DNA of 64,000 nucleotides from Alphaproteobacteria bacterium (GTDB lineage Bacteria > Pseudomonadota > Alphaproteobacteria > Paracaedibacterales > VGCI01): assembly GCA_016870095.1 (NCBI GenBank), contig VGCI01000001.1, positions 1 to 64,000 on the forward strand, written 5' to 3'. The translations under genes and the position numbers were made by a program. Shown here piece after piece: positions 54,997 through 63,880 of this stretch. Below the pieces are notes generated by a model that was not told where the DNA came from, did no database searches, and saw nothing but the letters and a program-made list of their open reading frames with translations. Within the stretch, counting starts at the first letter, position 1. Every line of letters begins with the position of its first letter.

Positions 54997-56412
54997 ATGG
55001 CGATTCAGGATTTACAAACAAGACTTAATTCCCCTCTCTTGAATTTCCCTTTAAGGCTTGGACTCAAGGTGAAGGCCAAGATTGTGATAAGCCTCCTTTT
55101 CTTAACATTGGCTTCGCTTATTTCTCCTTCTTTGGCTGGCCCGTTATTTAAACAAGGGAGTTTGCTTCTTGATGATGAAACGGATGATGCTTTTAAAGAG
55201 TGGATTCAAAAAATTTTTACTGTGGCTGGTTTAAAGAAATATCAACCGCGAATTTTTGTAATTGTTAATTCTGAAGTGAATGCTGCGGCCTCTCTTGGGG
55301 GGCATATTTATATATTTTCCGAATTTTTAATGAAATGTGACAATGCGGATCAGTTCTTAGGGGTAATGGCGCACGAAGTCGGACACATTGCCGGGGGCCA
55401 CGTCTCTCGCATGGATTCAGGCTTTGATCACGCTATGGTTCCTGCGGCGGCTGCGGTTATTTTGGGAGGGGCTTTGGCATTAGCAAGTGGAAGTTCTGAA
55501 CCCTTAGCGGCCGCCATGGCTGGAAGTGCCCACGTTCTTGATCGAAGTATGCTCAAATTTTCTCGCACACAAGAGGCTGCGGCCGATCAAGCGGGTCTTT
55601 CCTACCTTGAAAAATTAGGCTGGCCAGCAGATGGTTTGTCTATGTTTCTCGAAAAAGTGGAGAAAATTTACGGTTCATCCACAAAAGTGGATCCGTACAC
55701 AACAACGCACCCCGTAACCCCGGATCGCCTTGAAAGCATTCAATCCTATATGAGGAAATGCACACACCAAACACGGGCAATCCCTCTCGCCATTGAATCC
55801 AAATTTCAAAGAATAAAAGCCAAGATGATGGCTTTTTTGGATCCTTCAAGAGCGATGGGAGTCTATAAAGATAATTCCCTACCCGCACGATATGCTCGGG
55901 CGATTGCTCATTATCGTTTAGGGGATTTTGGTCTAGCTTTGTCAGCTATTGATAAGTTGGTGGAAGATTATCCTAAAGATCCATATTTTTATGAATTAAA
56001 GGGTCAAATCTTGTTTGAGACAGGAGAAGTCGATAAATCTGTTCCTGCTCTTCAAAAAGCGCTTTCTTTAAGACCTCATAGCCCATTGATCAAAATTTTG
56101 CTTGCTCACGCCTTTATAGAGCGCAAATCTATCCCCGGATCTGAAGAGGCCATAAAACTTCTAGGTCCTTTGACACAAAAATATCCCGGGGAGTATCCAA
56201 TGGCTTGGCGATTACTTGCAACGGCATATGGCAAAATCAATCGATTAGGCGAAGCGAGTCTTGCTTTGGCTGAAGAAGCTTATCTGCAAGAAAATTACCG
56301 GGTTGCAACAACTCAAGCCAAAAGGGCGAAGGAAATGCTGAAAAGCAATCCTAAAGCTTATGTGAGGGCGGGAGATCTTCTGTCTCAGATTAAAAATAAA
56401 ACAGGCGAATAA
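54997..56412 (+). CDS. M48 metallopeptidase with TPR domain (BepA-like)
   Basis: Periplasmic protease/chaperone of the BepA (YfgC) kind, which quality-controls outer-membrane assembly factors. ATG 54997 is chosen because GAGGAG lies 10-15 bases upstream and the longer frame lacks one. The signal sequence sits after about 25 polar residues (IVISLLFLTLASLISPSLAG). The zinc motif is HEVGHIAGGH near residue 127, with the third ligand Glu in the downstream EAAADQAG segment. TPR helices fill the C-terminus (about 290-470). The cytoplasmic-looking N-terminal extension before the hydrophobic core is unusual for BepA. Confidence 0.9.
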   Translation: MAIQDLQTRLNSPLLNFPLRLGLKVKAKIVISLLFLTLASLISPSLAGPLFKQGSLLLDDETDDAFKEWIQKIFTVAGLKKYQPRIFVIVNSEVNAAASLGGHIYIFSEFLMKCDNADQFLGVMAHEVGHIAGGHVSRMDSGFDHAMVPAAAAVILGGALALASGSSEPLAAAMAGSAHVLDRSMLKFSRTQEAAADQAGLSYLEKLGWPADGLSMFLEKVEKIYGSSTKVDPYTTTHPVTPDRLESIQSYMRKCTHQTRAIPLAIESKFQRIKAKMMAFLDPSRAMGVYKDNSLPARYARAIAHYRLGDFGLALSAIDKLVEDYPKDPYFYELKGQILFETGEVDKSVPALQKALSLRPHSPLIKILLAHAFIERKSIPGSEEAIKLLGPLTQKYPGEYPMAWRLLATAYGKINRLGEASLALAEEAYLQENYRVATTQAKRAKEMLKSNPKAYVRAGDLLSQIKNKTGE

Positions 56413-56655
56413 AGAGTTTGTTGTCCCTATTTCTGTAGTTTATTACATCATTCCTTTGCATTTTTCAATATATTTGCTTGATTGTCATGAGTTGTTATCA
56501 GTAATTTATAATATTATTTGCCATAAAATAGTATTATATTTTTATTTTAAAATAATCTTATAAATATTTATTGTAATTTTAATTTTCATTACTACATATA
56601 ACTTACAAATAAAAATAAATAAACTTTTTATAATATAAAACGTTGGAGATGTAGA

Positions 56656-57456
56656 ATGAAGAAGTATTTAGTGTTAATTAGTATTTTTGCAGCAATGCAA
56701 TCCTCAAAAGCTATGGAGGAAATTCTTGAGGGGAATGATATTCAGGGCCAAATACGCAATAATCACCATTATGGATTGGGAGAACAGTCTGAATCCTTTA
56801 AAAGTATCTATCTTGAGCCTTCTTTAACTCCCGAAGAATTGTCATCGCAAATTAAAGAATATATAAGGCTTCATACGGAATGGGTAAATAAAAAGGCGGC
56901 TGAGGCCACTCAACAGCCAGAAGCCCCAAAGTCCCCAATAGCCCCACGAATTATTCCTAATGTTATAAATAATGACGATGATGACGGTATTGCTGCTGAC
57001 ATACCCTATATTCCTTACATTTCTTCTCGTGTAGATCCCAATTATGATGATGACGACGGTATTGCTGCTGACATACCCTATATTCCTTACGTTTCTTCTC
57101 GTGTAGATCCTGATTACGATGATACCGATTCGTTACAAATGCCGAGTCTCAATGCATCAAACTCTGGGGAAAAACATTTTGTGAAGGCTGAGAGTAAAGT
57201 GGTTATTCCAGTAGCTGCGCCTCAAGCAATCGTGCCAGCGCCTATAAGCTTAGAAGTGATTTACCAAGATGCTTGTGGTCACATGCCTCTCCTCCTTGAG
57301 GCTCATAACACAAAATTTCCAAATAATAAAATTACACCTCTTAACATAGATGAATTGAATAATATGAAAACTGTTGCAACGCTCTTAGCGGAAAAAATGA
57401 GTATACCATTTGAGCTCGCTTACGAAGCTGTAGATAAAATCAGCAATCCAGACTAA
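56656..57456 (+). CDS. Secreted protein with tandem acidic-Tyr repeats, 266 aa
   Basis: A signal peptide (residues 1-19, SSKA) opens a protein of low complexity. Residues about 106-154 contain two copies of a 24-residue repeat, DDDDGIAADIPYIPYISSR followed by VDPNY, with a third acidic start after it. The tyrosines (YIPY in each copy) sit in an acidic setting, recalling the host-phosphorylated Tyr motifs of some effectors, but this is only a likeness. A Pro/Ala-rich stretch follows, then a helical C-terminus (200-266). ggag precedes the ATG. Its own terminator follows. Unknown family. Confidence 0.6.
   Translation: MKKYLVLISIFAAMQSSKAMEEILEGNDIQGQIRNNHHYGLGEQSESFKSIYLEPSLTPEELSSQIKEYIRLHTEWVNKKAAEATQQPEAPKSPIAPRIIPNVINNDDDDGIAADIPYIPYISSRVDPNYDDDDGIAADIPYIPYVSSRVDPDYDDTDSLQMPSLNASNSGEKHFVKAESKVVIPVAAPQAIVPAPISLEVIYQDACGHMPLLLEAHNTKFPNNKITPLNIDELNNMKTVATLLAEKMSIPFELAYEAVDKISNPD
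56974..57117 (+). repeat. Two tandem 72-bp coding repeats
   Basis: GACGGTATTGCTGCTGACAT recurs at 56983 and 57055, exactly 72 bp (24 codons) apart, with near-identity through tcttctcgtgtagatcc. The copies differ at only a handful of sites, so the duplication is recent and in frame. Positive length plasticity between strains would be expected. Confidence 0.85.
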
Positions 57457-57485
57457 AAAAACTTTTTAAAAGTGATTGTTGTCAT

Positions 57486-57517
57486 AAAAAAGCTACTCCA
57501 ATAGGGGTAGCTTTTTT
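57486..57517 (+). terminator. Rho-independent terminator
   Basis: AAAAAGCTAC pairs with GTAGCTTTTT around a tccaataggg loop, then T-run. It lies 30 bp after the stop of the repeat-containing gene. The A/T ends make it symmetric. Confidence 0.85.
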
Positions 57518-57616
57518 GTGTAAAGACTCACCAAATATTCCTTAAAACAGAAAACAACCTACATTTTAAAATTATCCTCTCTTGCTTTCTTACAGATTTT
57601 ATTAAAAAAAGAAGTG

Positions 57617-57645
57617 TTTCTCAGTAGTTTAGTTTGCTATATAAT
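57617..57645 (+). promoter_or_regulatory. Putative promoter of the surface-antigen lipoprotein gene
   Basis: TATAAT (57640-57645), the perfect -10, preceded at 17 bp by a weak TTTCTC -35 (57617-57622). It lies about 64 bp before the ATG at 57709. The good -10 fits an abundant outer-membrane lipoprotein. Confidence 0.5.
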
Positions 57646-57708
57646 GCGCGTGTATGATGTGAATTATCACACAAAATATTTCTACTTAATTAAACTTGGG
57701 ATAAAATT

Positions 57709-58239
57709 ATGAAAAAACAACTTTTAAATTCTGCAACAACATCTTTGATCATTTCTTCCGTGATTGTGAGCGGTCTTGCCGTATCCGGATGTGCGCCACG
57801 AATTGGTGCTAACAACATTTCTGTTCAAGGTGTTGGAGAAATGAGTGAAACCCTACGTGGTGTCATCATTGCTGCTCGCCCGGTCACAATCTCCGCTTCC
57901 AGACAAGATATGGATAATCAGCCTGGCACAGGTGCTGGCTTAGGTGCTGTTGGGGGTGGTGTTTTAGGTTCCCAGATTGGCGGTGGCAGAGGTAGGGTTC
58001 TTGCTGCTTTGGGTGGGGCAGCTTTGGGGGGCGTTGCGGGTCACATGATTGGTCAAAAATTGACAGATCAAGAAGGTATGGAATATCAAATTAAACTGGA
58101 TCGGGGGGACATTGTAACTATGCGCCAAGGTGCTGACCCTGTCATGCGTGCTGGACAAAGAGTTATGGTCATTAATAGCAGTAAGGATGTTTTGAATCAC
58201 GGTGGTGGTAACAGTCGCGTTATCCCTGATAATTACTAA
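57709..58239 (+). CDS. 17-kDa-surface-antigen-type glycine-zipper lipoprotein
   Basis: Predicted outer-membrane lipoprotein. The signal peptide ends in a lipobox (AVSGC, Cys near residue 27). The mature protein carries two glycine zippers (GAGLGAVGGGVLGSQIGGG, then LGGAALGGVAGHMIG) that form the paired membrane-embedded helices of the rickettsial 17-kDa antigen/SlyB fold. A short soluble domain follows. Such proteins stabilise the outer membrane and are often major antigens. The region after the helices (YQIKLDRGDIVTMRQG) resembles SlyB. A strong terminator, shared with the convergent gene, follows. Confidence 0.88.
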   Translation: MKKQLLNSATTSLIISSVIVSGLAVSGCAPRIGANNISVQGVGEMSETLRGVIIAARPVTISASRQDMDNQPGTGAGLGAVGGGVLGSQIGGGRGRVLAALGGAALGGVAGHMIGQKLTDQEGMEYQIKLDRGDIVTMRQGADPVMRAGQRVMVINSSKDVLNHGGGNSRVIPDNY

Positions 58240-58247
58240 ATCTTTTT

Positions 58248-58283
58248 GAGGTAGCTTGGAAATTTATCCTAAGCTACCTCTTT
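58248..58283. terminator. Bidirectional terminator between convergent genes
   Basis: GAGGTAGCTT (58248-58257) pairs with AAGCTACCTC (58271-58280), with AT runs outside: TTTTT before and TTT after. It lies 9 bp past the lipoprotein stop and 4 bp past the stop of the convergent MinD-like gene. Confidence 0.8.
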
Positions 58284-58286
58284 GAC

Positions 58287-59153
58287 TTAATTTTTCACTT
58301 TATTTTGATTTATCCGAACTAACTCAAGGGCTATTTTTTTGATGTCTTGAGCTACTCTGCTATTGGGATGAGTTGTGCTTGTTAAGGCTTTTTGAAGAAT
58401 GCTGTCGGGAACGCAGGGATCCCGATGAATGATTCCAACAAGAGAGGGTGTTGTTTTCAGAAAATGCTTACAGGCTTGTAATAGCGTGGTGTAAGTTTGT
58501 TTGCCGTGCGCATCTGAGTCAGCTTTATTTACGACAATATGAATAGGTAAGTCAGGATTGCGCTGATTCGAGACCTTTATAAACGCAAAGGCGTCAGACA
58601 TTGACATAGGCTCATCTGTAACGATGACGAGACACTGCTGAGCAAATGTTGAAAACTCTTGAATAATCTGATCGAGACCTGCGCTTAAGTCCATAATCAT
58701 ATGATCATATTTTGGAGAAATAACCGTTAGAGAGTCCTTCAATTTTAGAATTCCCGCTTTAGAGACGCTCGTAAATGCCCCTTCAACAGCTTTCCCAGCT
58801 ATAATATCTAGATGATTGTGAAAATCTTCAGTTGGCTTATAGTTCAAAATGGCATCTTCGAATGAACATTTTCGCTTTAATACACTGCCAATGTCCCATT
58901 CTGGCTTAAGCCCCAATTGAATATCGACATTTGACAATCCAAGATCTCCGTCAAAAAGTAATACCCGTTTGCTTTGACCGCCTAGAGCATGTGCAAGATT
59001 AATGGAAAACCACGTTTTACCAACGCCCCCTTTTCCAGAAGCAATGAGTGTGGCATTTGTGAGTCGTTCGCAATCCATATGCATTAAGTCCACCTTATCG
59101 TTTTTTCCAAATAAACTGCTATGAGATAGCCTAGTTTTCTTAGGATAGGACAT
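58287..59153 (-). CDS. MinD/FlhG-family ATPase
   Basis: Deviant-Walker ATPase of the MinD/ParA class, nearest to FlhG/FleN (YlxH) by the segment GLSNVDIQLGL. Walker A' is SGKGGVGKTWFSINLA near residue 42; DGDLGLSN forms A'' and switch I; ISPKYDHMIMDLSAG is the Walker B region. FlhG normally counts flagella and MinD positions division; no flagellar, minC or minE gene is near. I start at ATG 59153 (GAGAG upstream); TTG 59192 would add 13 residues. MinD's C-terminal amphipathic membrane helix is not evident. Confidence 0.8.
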   Translation of the reverse strand: MSYPKKTRLSHSSLFGKNDKVDLMHMDCERLTNATLIASGKGGVGKTWFSINLAHALGGQSKRVLLFDGDLGLSNVDIQLGLKPEWDIGSVLKRKCSFEDAILNYKPTEDFHNHLDIIAGKAVEGAFTSVSKAGILKLKDSLTVISPKYDHMIMDLSAGLDQIIQEFSTFAQQCLVIVTDEPMSMSDAFAFIKVSNQRNPDLPIHIVVNKADSDAHGKQTYTTLLQACKHFLKTTPSLVGIIHRDPCVPDSILQKALTSTTHPNSRVAQDIKKIALELVRINQNKVKN

Positions 59154-59386
59154 TTCTCTCAACAAAAAGTTAATGACAGATTTTTTAGTCAATAACGGGA
59201 GACATGTAAAAATACGTAAGGATTCGTAATCTTGGGTTTATTCTTCCTTCGGTAGAATGGTGCAATGATTATATACGCAGTTCGTAAAGGCAATCTATAT
59301 GAGTCCCCCTTTACATGCCGGGCATTCATTCATACACTTATAAATATATTGTTTTAGTAAAATTTTAATTTAATAGGGGTGAATGT

Positions 59387-60166
59387 ATGAATCGCAAATT
59401 AAATCTTCTTTTTTTGATCTTGTTAGTTTGTCCCCTCTTAACGGGAAAAACGTCTGCAGATTCCTCATCTGAAGGGTCGTCATCTCAAATACATTGTCCC
59501 TCTATATATTATGTGGGCATGGTGGGGGGTATAGAAAGACTGACGGGTCGACGGACAGAAGGTTTAACAGAAACGGTAGCAGGGGGAAAAGTTACAACAA
59601 GCTATAGCTTGAACCGAAGAATTCTTGAGAATAGTGGCACAGTATCATTTATGGGAGGCATGATGTGGCGGTTAAATCCTTTGCCCATCTACATGGGACC
59701 CGAATTTTATGTAGGTCGAGGAAGTGCCTTGTCGAGCCTCGTTGACACGCGTCCAGACTCTACGACGACAAACAGTCGAGTCTATTCAACTGATTTTCAG
59801 AGAAAATTGTTTTTTGGGGGACAACTGCGCACAGGCTTTTTCTTTTGCAAAAATTATCTAGCCTCTTTTTCATTTGGTATTGATCGAAGTTTTTTTCTAA
59901 CCAAACGTGTTTTAGCCTTTGATGCAAGGGCAGCTGTATCACCGACTCTGGTGAATCGAACCAAGGGGTTTAATGGCCTTTTGTTCGGTCTTGGCCTTGA
60001 AAAACACTGGAATCATTTTCTTGTAGGACTAGATGTGAAACTTATTCGATTTCGCAGTCAAACAAATGATGTTTCTCTGCCTATAGCCACATCACCAGCA
60101 GTTTCAAATTTTACTGTGCGCCCTGTTCTTTATTCAATAGGGTTACGTATGGGGTACAAGTTTTAG
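59387..60166 (+). CDS. Outer-membrane beta-barrel protein, opacity-like
   Basis: A signal peptide (residues 1-25, TSADSS) leads into alternating hydrophobic/polar strands typical of an eight-stranded barrel of the OmpA-porin/opacity family. The protein ends in Tyr-Lys-Phe (RMGYKF), the C-terminal aromatic signal recognised by the BAM complex. The four cysteines are unusual for this fold. No strict family match is visible. The sequence preceding the ATG (aggggtg) is a fair ribosome site. A single-gene unit. Confidence 0.7.
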   Translation: MNRKLNLLFLILLVCPLLTGKTSADSSSEGSSSQIHCPSIYYVGMVGGIERLTGRRTEGLTETVAGGKVTTSYSLNRRILENSGTVSFMGGMMWRLNPLPIYMGPEFYVGRGSALSSLVDTRPDSTTTNSRVYSTDFQRKLFFGGQLRTGFFFCKNYLASFSFGIDRSFFLTKRVLAFDARAAVSPTLVNRTKGFNGLLFGLGLEKHWNHFLVGLDVKLIRFRSQTNDVSLPIATSPAVSNFTVRPVLYSIGLRMGYKF

Positions 60167-60219
60167 AGGTATTTGAAAAGGTTTCAAGAATACTTTCAGT
60201 ATATAAAATATCAGAAATC

Positions 60220-60933
60220 TTATTTCATGATGATGGGAACGGATTTATGAAGAAAAATACCTGATTGATTCACGTTACAGACATAGGCATACGCTTCTAC
60301 CCCGTGCGTGAATGCATTGGCAGCGCACGCTGCATAGATGGGATCAATATCTGCGGCAAAAGAGAAATGGCTACAGTCGTCGCGTTGAATGATATAAAGC
60401 ATGACCGCACGAGCACCTAGAGCTGCTATATCTTCTAGTTCTCTTAAATGTTTGGCTCCTCGGGTTGTGACAGAATCTGGAAATTCAGCTCCGTTCTCTC
60501 GCTTTAAGTGAACATTTTTAACTTCTACATAACAAGGGGGTTTTTCTGGGCTGCTGAGGAGAATATCGATACGGGAATTATTTCCATATTTTACCTCTCT
60601 TTTAAGAGTGTCATACCCTGTAAGCTCAGTAATTTTCTCGGCAAGAATGGCTTCTTCTGCAATTTTGTTGGGTAGACTCGTATTGACCCCTACCATTGTA
60701 TTGTCCATTTCTACAATCTGCCAATCATAACTAAGTTGACGATTTGGAGACGGATTATAAGATGCCCATACACGTAAACCGGGCGTCGTTCCCCCTAATA
60801 GCGCACCCGGGTTGGCGCAGTGAGCGGTAACAATTTCACCAGAATCTAGTGATATATCTGCTAAAAACCGTTTATATCTCTTGATGAGATGGCCCGGTAG
60901 GGGGGGGTTAGGAAAGTGCATTATGATTGTCAT
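60220..60933 (-). CDS. sfsA: SfsA family DNA-binding protein
   Basis: Family SfsA (sugar fermentation stimulation); E. coli SfsA binds DNA and affects maltose metabolism, but the fold carries a nuclease-like core (D..E.K), so the biochemical role is unsettled. Characteristic segments: RYKRFLADI near residue 20, AHCANPGALLGG, VGVNTSLPN, the SRIDILLSS...YVEVKNVHL core (about 115-140) and AVMLYIIQRDD. 237 aa is full length. An ATG four codons downstream (60921) is an alternative start. Divergent from the cinA-type gene. Confidence 0.9.
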   Translation of the reverse strand: MTIIMHFPNPPLPGHLIKRYKRFLADISLDSGEIVTAHCANPGALLGGTTPGLRVWASYNPSPNRQLSYDWQIVEMDNTMVGVNTSLPNKIAEEAILAEKITELTGYDTLKREVKYGNNSRIDILLSSPEKPPCYVEVKNVHLKRENGAEFPDSVTTRGAKHLRELEDIAALGARAVMLYIIQRDDCSHFSFAADIDPIYAACAANAFTHGVEAYAYVCNVNQSGIFLHKSVPIIMK

Positions 60934-60989
60934 CCGAATAAAAAGTATGGTATTTCCATAACAAATAACGGACTTTGGGGCAAGATATC

Positions 60990-61724
60990 ATGACAACGAC
61001 TGCAGCTATTTTGGTTATTGGAAATGAGATTTTGTCGGGCCGTACCCAGGACGCAAATATTCAATATTTAGCCAAACGCTTAGGTGATATCGGCATTCGT
61101 TTGAATCAAGCGCGCGTCATTCCAGATGGAAGGTCGCAGATTATTTCTTCTGTTCGCGAATTGGCGTCATCCCATACGTATGTTTTTACGACCGGGGGAA
61201 TTGGTTATACCCACGATGATATTACGGCCGCAAGTCTTGCTGAAGCATTTCATGTGTCTCTTGAGGAAAACCCTCGTGCATTGTCTCTTTTGCGTGACTA
61301 TTATGGTGAATTTTTGAATGATGCACGGCGGCGTATGGCATTAATTCCCATCGGGGCAACCTTAATTGACAATCCCATTAGTAAAGCACCTGCTTTTCAG
61401 ATAGAGAATGTCTTTGTTCTTGCAGGTGTGCCAAGTGTCATGCAAGGGATGTTCGAAAGTTTAATCGGACGCTTAACGGGGGGTAAGCCCATTCAATTTG
61501 CAACAGTGAATTGTTCATTCTCAGAAGGAGTTATCGCTGATGAGTTGGCACTTTTGCAAGGTCGGTATCCAGAAGTTGAAATTGGAAGCTACCCTTACTT
61601 TAAATTGGGGAAATTGGGTGTCAGTCTAGTGATGCGAGGCATTGATGTCGATTCAATTCAAAAAGCGACTCAGGATGTTTGTAAGATGATACAATCTTTA
61701 GGGGGAGATCCAATTATTGAATAA
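60990..61724 (+). CDS. CinA N-terminal (MoCF-binding-like) domain protein
   Basis: Stand-alone molybdopterin-binding-fold (COG1058) domain, 244 aa: ILVIGNEILSGRTQDANIQYL at the start and TTGGIGYTHDDITA near residue 65. In larger CinA proteins this part hydrolyses ADP-ribose and is fused to a nicotinamide-nucleotide amidase; that second domain is absent here. ATG 60990 is used, with gggg-caag ahead, rather than the frame starting at 60975. It is a single-gene unit facing away from sfsA. Its role is probably in nucleotide repair or NAD turnover rather than competence. Confidence 0.85.
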   Translation: MTTTAAILVIGNEILSGRTQDANIQYLAKRLGDIGIRLNQARVIPDGRSQIISSVRELASSHTYVFTTGGIGYTHDDITAASLAEAFHVSLEENPRALSLLRDYYGEFLNDARRRMALIPIGATLIDNPISKAPAFQIENVFVLAGVPSVMQGMFESLIGRLTGGKPIQFATVNCSFSEGVIADELALLQGRYPEVEIGSYPYFKLGKLGVSLVMRGIDVDSIQKATQDVCKMIQSLGGDPIIE

Positions 61725-61848
61725 TTGAAGTAAAAATGAGCCCTCACTCTGACTTCTTTATTTTTTATGATTTTTAGCGGCAATTTGATAGTTAAGAAAA
61801 TTTATATTTGTAAAAGTAATATTTAAAAAAGTTTTATTGTCTGCGGGG

Positions 61849-62184
61849 TTATTTCGGAATCCACGGCTCATAAATTTTTCTTACCTCTAGTCCTTTCAAG
61901 CCTTTTGGTTTGTGCGCTTGGGCGGTTCCCGTCAGGTTGGGAAGATGTTCTTTTTGCCAAGGATAAGGAGTATAAGATTGAGAAGGAATTTCCGTTGTAA
62001 AGTGTAACCATCCATGCCATTGAGATGGGATTTTCGTCGCTTCGGCAGTTCCTTTGTACATAACCCAGCGGCGCGGTTTTTCGTAGCGCATTTTTCTTTT
62101 GTCTTCATAGTATCTGTTTCCTTGGGCATCTTCGCCAACCTTGCGACCGTACAGCCAAGTTCTAAAAAAAATAGATATACTCAT
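61849..62184 (-). CDS. Complex I accessory subunit, NDUFA12 family (17.2 kDa)
   Basis: 111-aa supernumerary subunit of NADH:ubiquinone oxidoreductase. Family landmarks are GRKVGEDAQGNRYYEDKR, PRRWVMYKG and PSQWHGWLHF. This subunit is shared by mitochondria and alphaproteobacteria, which supports the taxonomic placement of the window. The ATG is preceded by aaggagc. The nuo operon itself is not here; a separate locus for this subunit is common. Confidence 0.92.
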   Translation of the reverse strand: MSISIFFRTWLYGRKVGEDAQGNRYYEDKRKMRYEKPRRWVMYKGTAEATKIPSQWHGWLHFTTEIPSQSYTPYPWQKEHLPNLTGTAQAHKPKGLKGLEVRKIYEPWIPK

Positions 62185-62351
62185 TGAAATGCTCCTTGAT
62201 CATTTATATTTATTCTATCTTGTTTTCGAGTTGAGAGCGAGGGGAAGATTGCATTTGATAACCATCTGAATGTTAACAACTTTTAAAAGGAAAGATTTTT
62301 AATACAATATTGTTAAAATAATTTTAAATAAATCAATGCGTTTTTGCAAAA

Positions 62352-62386
62352 TCCCATTGACTCCCATGTCATCCCATGGTATCCCA
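62352..62386. promoter_or_regulatory. MraZ operator: four direct repeats at 10-bp spacing
   Basis: TCCCA occurs at 62352, 62362, 62372 and 62382; on the minus strand these read TGGGA-N5-TGGGA-N5-TGGGA-N5-TGGGA. This is the known MraZ binding pattern (TGGGN direct repeats with 5-bp spacers), here with four repeats. It lies 22-57 bp ahead of the mraZ ATG, where MraZ would repress its own operon. Confidence 0.88.
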
Positions 62387-62408
62387 TAAGAGAGGGGTTT
62401 GTGATCAC

Positions 62409-62897
62409 ATGGCGCTATTTTTATCTACATTTGTAAATAAGATCGATAAAAAGGGAAGAGTATCTGTGCCAGCATCTTTCCGGACATCCCTAATTCCCAG
62501 TCAAACTAACCCACAAAATGATCCTTCTTTTTCAGGAATTGTAGTGTTTAGATCTTTAAAACATCCGGCATTAGAGGGATGTGGTGTGGATCGCATGCAA
62601 CGCCTTAGCAACAGTATTGATCGTCTGGATTTATTTTCTGATGCTCAAGATGATCTGGTATCTGCAATTTTTGCAGACTCGCATCTTTTGTCTTTCGACA
62701 GTGAAGGGCGAGTCAGCATCCCAGAGGATTTTTTAAAATTTGCGAATTTAACGGATCAAGTTGCTTTTGTTGGTAGGGGAGCAACTTTTCAATTATGGTC
62801 TCCAACTGTTTTCCAAAAAATACAAGATGATGCCCGAGATCGTTTAAAGAGAGAAGGCCCGGGTGTGCGTTTGACTTTAGAGGAAAAAGCATCATGA
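62409..62897 (+). CDS. mraZ: Transcriptional regulator MraZ
   Basis: 162-aa AbrB-fold DNA-binding protein that controls the dcw cell wall/division cluster. Two MraZ repeats are visible: NKIDKKGRVSVPASFR near residue 9 and SHLLSFDSEGRVSIPEDFLK near 95, each with the (D)xxGRVxxP hallmark. Both repeats are intact. ATG 62409 is used; the GTG 33 bases earlier lies inside the operator. The stop overlaps the rsmH start by four bases (ATGA). The operator at 62352-62386 predicts autoregulation. Confidence 0.95.
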   Translation: MALFLSTFVNKIDKKGRVSVPASFRTSLIPSQTNPQNDPSFSGIVVFRSLKHPALEGCGVDRMQRLSNSIDRLDLFSDAQDDLVSAIFADSHLLSFDSEGRVSIPEDFLKFANLTDQVAFVGRGATFQLWSPTVFQKIQDDARDRLKREGPGVRLTLEEKAS

Positions 62898-63880
62898 GCC
62901 ATATTCCCGTTCTCTTACCTGAAATGTTAGAAGCTCTTTGCCCTCAAAAAAATGAAATTTATGTGGACGCCACTTTTGGTGGCGGTGGTTACAGTCGGGC
63001 CATATTGGCGGCGGCTAATTGTCGCGTTGTCGCTTTGGATCGAGATCCTGCGGCAATACAACGGGCCCAGGAAATGAAAAAGGAATACCCTGATCGTTTC
63101 CAAATTTTAGAAGGAACCTTCAGTCAATTAAAGGAATTGTTGAACAGCATTGGGCTGTCAAAGGTTGATGGCTTTGTCTTTGATTTAGGTGTTTCTTCCG
63201 ATCAGATAGATACGGCCGAACGGGGTTTTTCATTCCGATTTGATGGCCCATTAGATATGCGAATGTCCAATGAGGGTATCAGTGCAGCAGATGTTGTAAA
63301 CACGTATTCCGAGCAGGAATTGGCGGACATAATTTATCGTTATGGTGAAGAAAAAAAATCACGAGCCATTGCGCGAAAAATTGTCGCCATGCGTCAAGAA
63401 GAGCCTATTCGGACAACAAATCAGTTAGTTGCCATAGTGAAGTCAGTTGTTAAGGGGAAAAAAGATGGGCAAAATCCAGCAACTTTAACATTTCAAGCCT
63501 TGCGTATTTATGTAAATAATGAGTTAATTGAGATAGATGCAGGTTTGAAAATTGCTGAAGAATGTTTGATGTCGGGCGGCCGTTTGGTCGTTGTTACGTT
63601 CCATTCCTTAGAAGACCGATTGGTTAAACAATTTTTAAAAACGCGTCAAAGTAGGGGCAGTAAACACAGCAATCAAAATTCTCGATACGTACCTGATTTG
63701 GTTGATAGTAAAACAGCTGCAGGAACTTTTGTGCAAGGTAACGGTGTGAGTGCAAAAGGTGTTGTGGCGAGTGAGGAAGAAGTCCGCTTGAATCCGCGGG
63801 CACGGTCTGCCCGCTTACGTACGGCGATTCGCTTTGTGCCTTTGAATTCCCCCCTTAATCAAAATAAAGGGGACGAATAA
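62894..63880 (+). CDS. rsmH: 16S rRNA (cytosine1402-N4)-methyltransferase RsmH (MraW)
   Basis: SAM-dependent methyltransferase that modifies N4 of C1402 in the decoding centre of 16S rRNA. Signatures: HIPVLLPEMLEAL, the SAM site YVDATFGGGGYSRAIL near residue 24, the FDLGVSSDQID...RGFSFRFDGPLDMRM region and VVTFHSLEDRLVKQF. 328 aa is normal. It overlaps mraZ by four bases, and its TAA overlaps the ATG of ftsL by one base (TAATG). Confidence 0.97.
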   Translation: MSHIPVLLPEMLEALCPQKNEIYVDATFGGGGYSRAILAAANCRVVALDRDPAAIQRAQEMKKEYPDRFQILEGTFSQLKELLNSIGLSKVDGFVFDLGVSSDQIDTAERGFSFRFDGPLDMRMSNEGISAADVVNTYSEQELADIIYRYGEEKKSRAIARKIVAMRQEEPIRTTNQLVAIVKSVVKGKKDGQNPATLTFQALRIYVNNELIEIDAGLKIAEECLMSGGRLVVVTFHSLEDRLVKQFLKTRQSRGSKHSNQNSRYVPDLVDSKTAAGTFVQGNGVSAKGVVASEEEVRLNPRARSARLRTAIRFVPLNSPLNQNKGDE

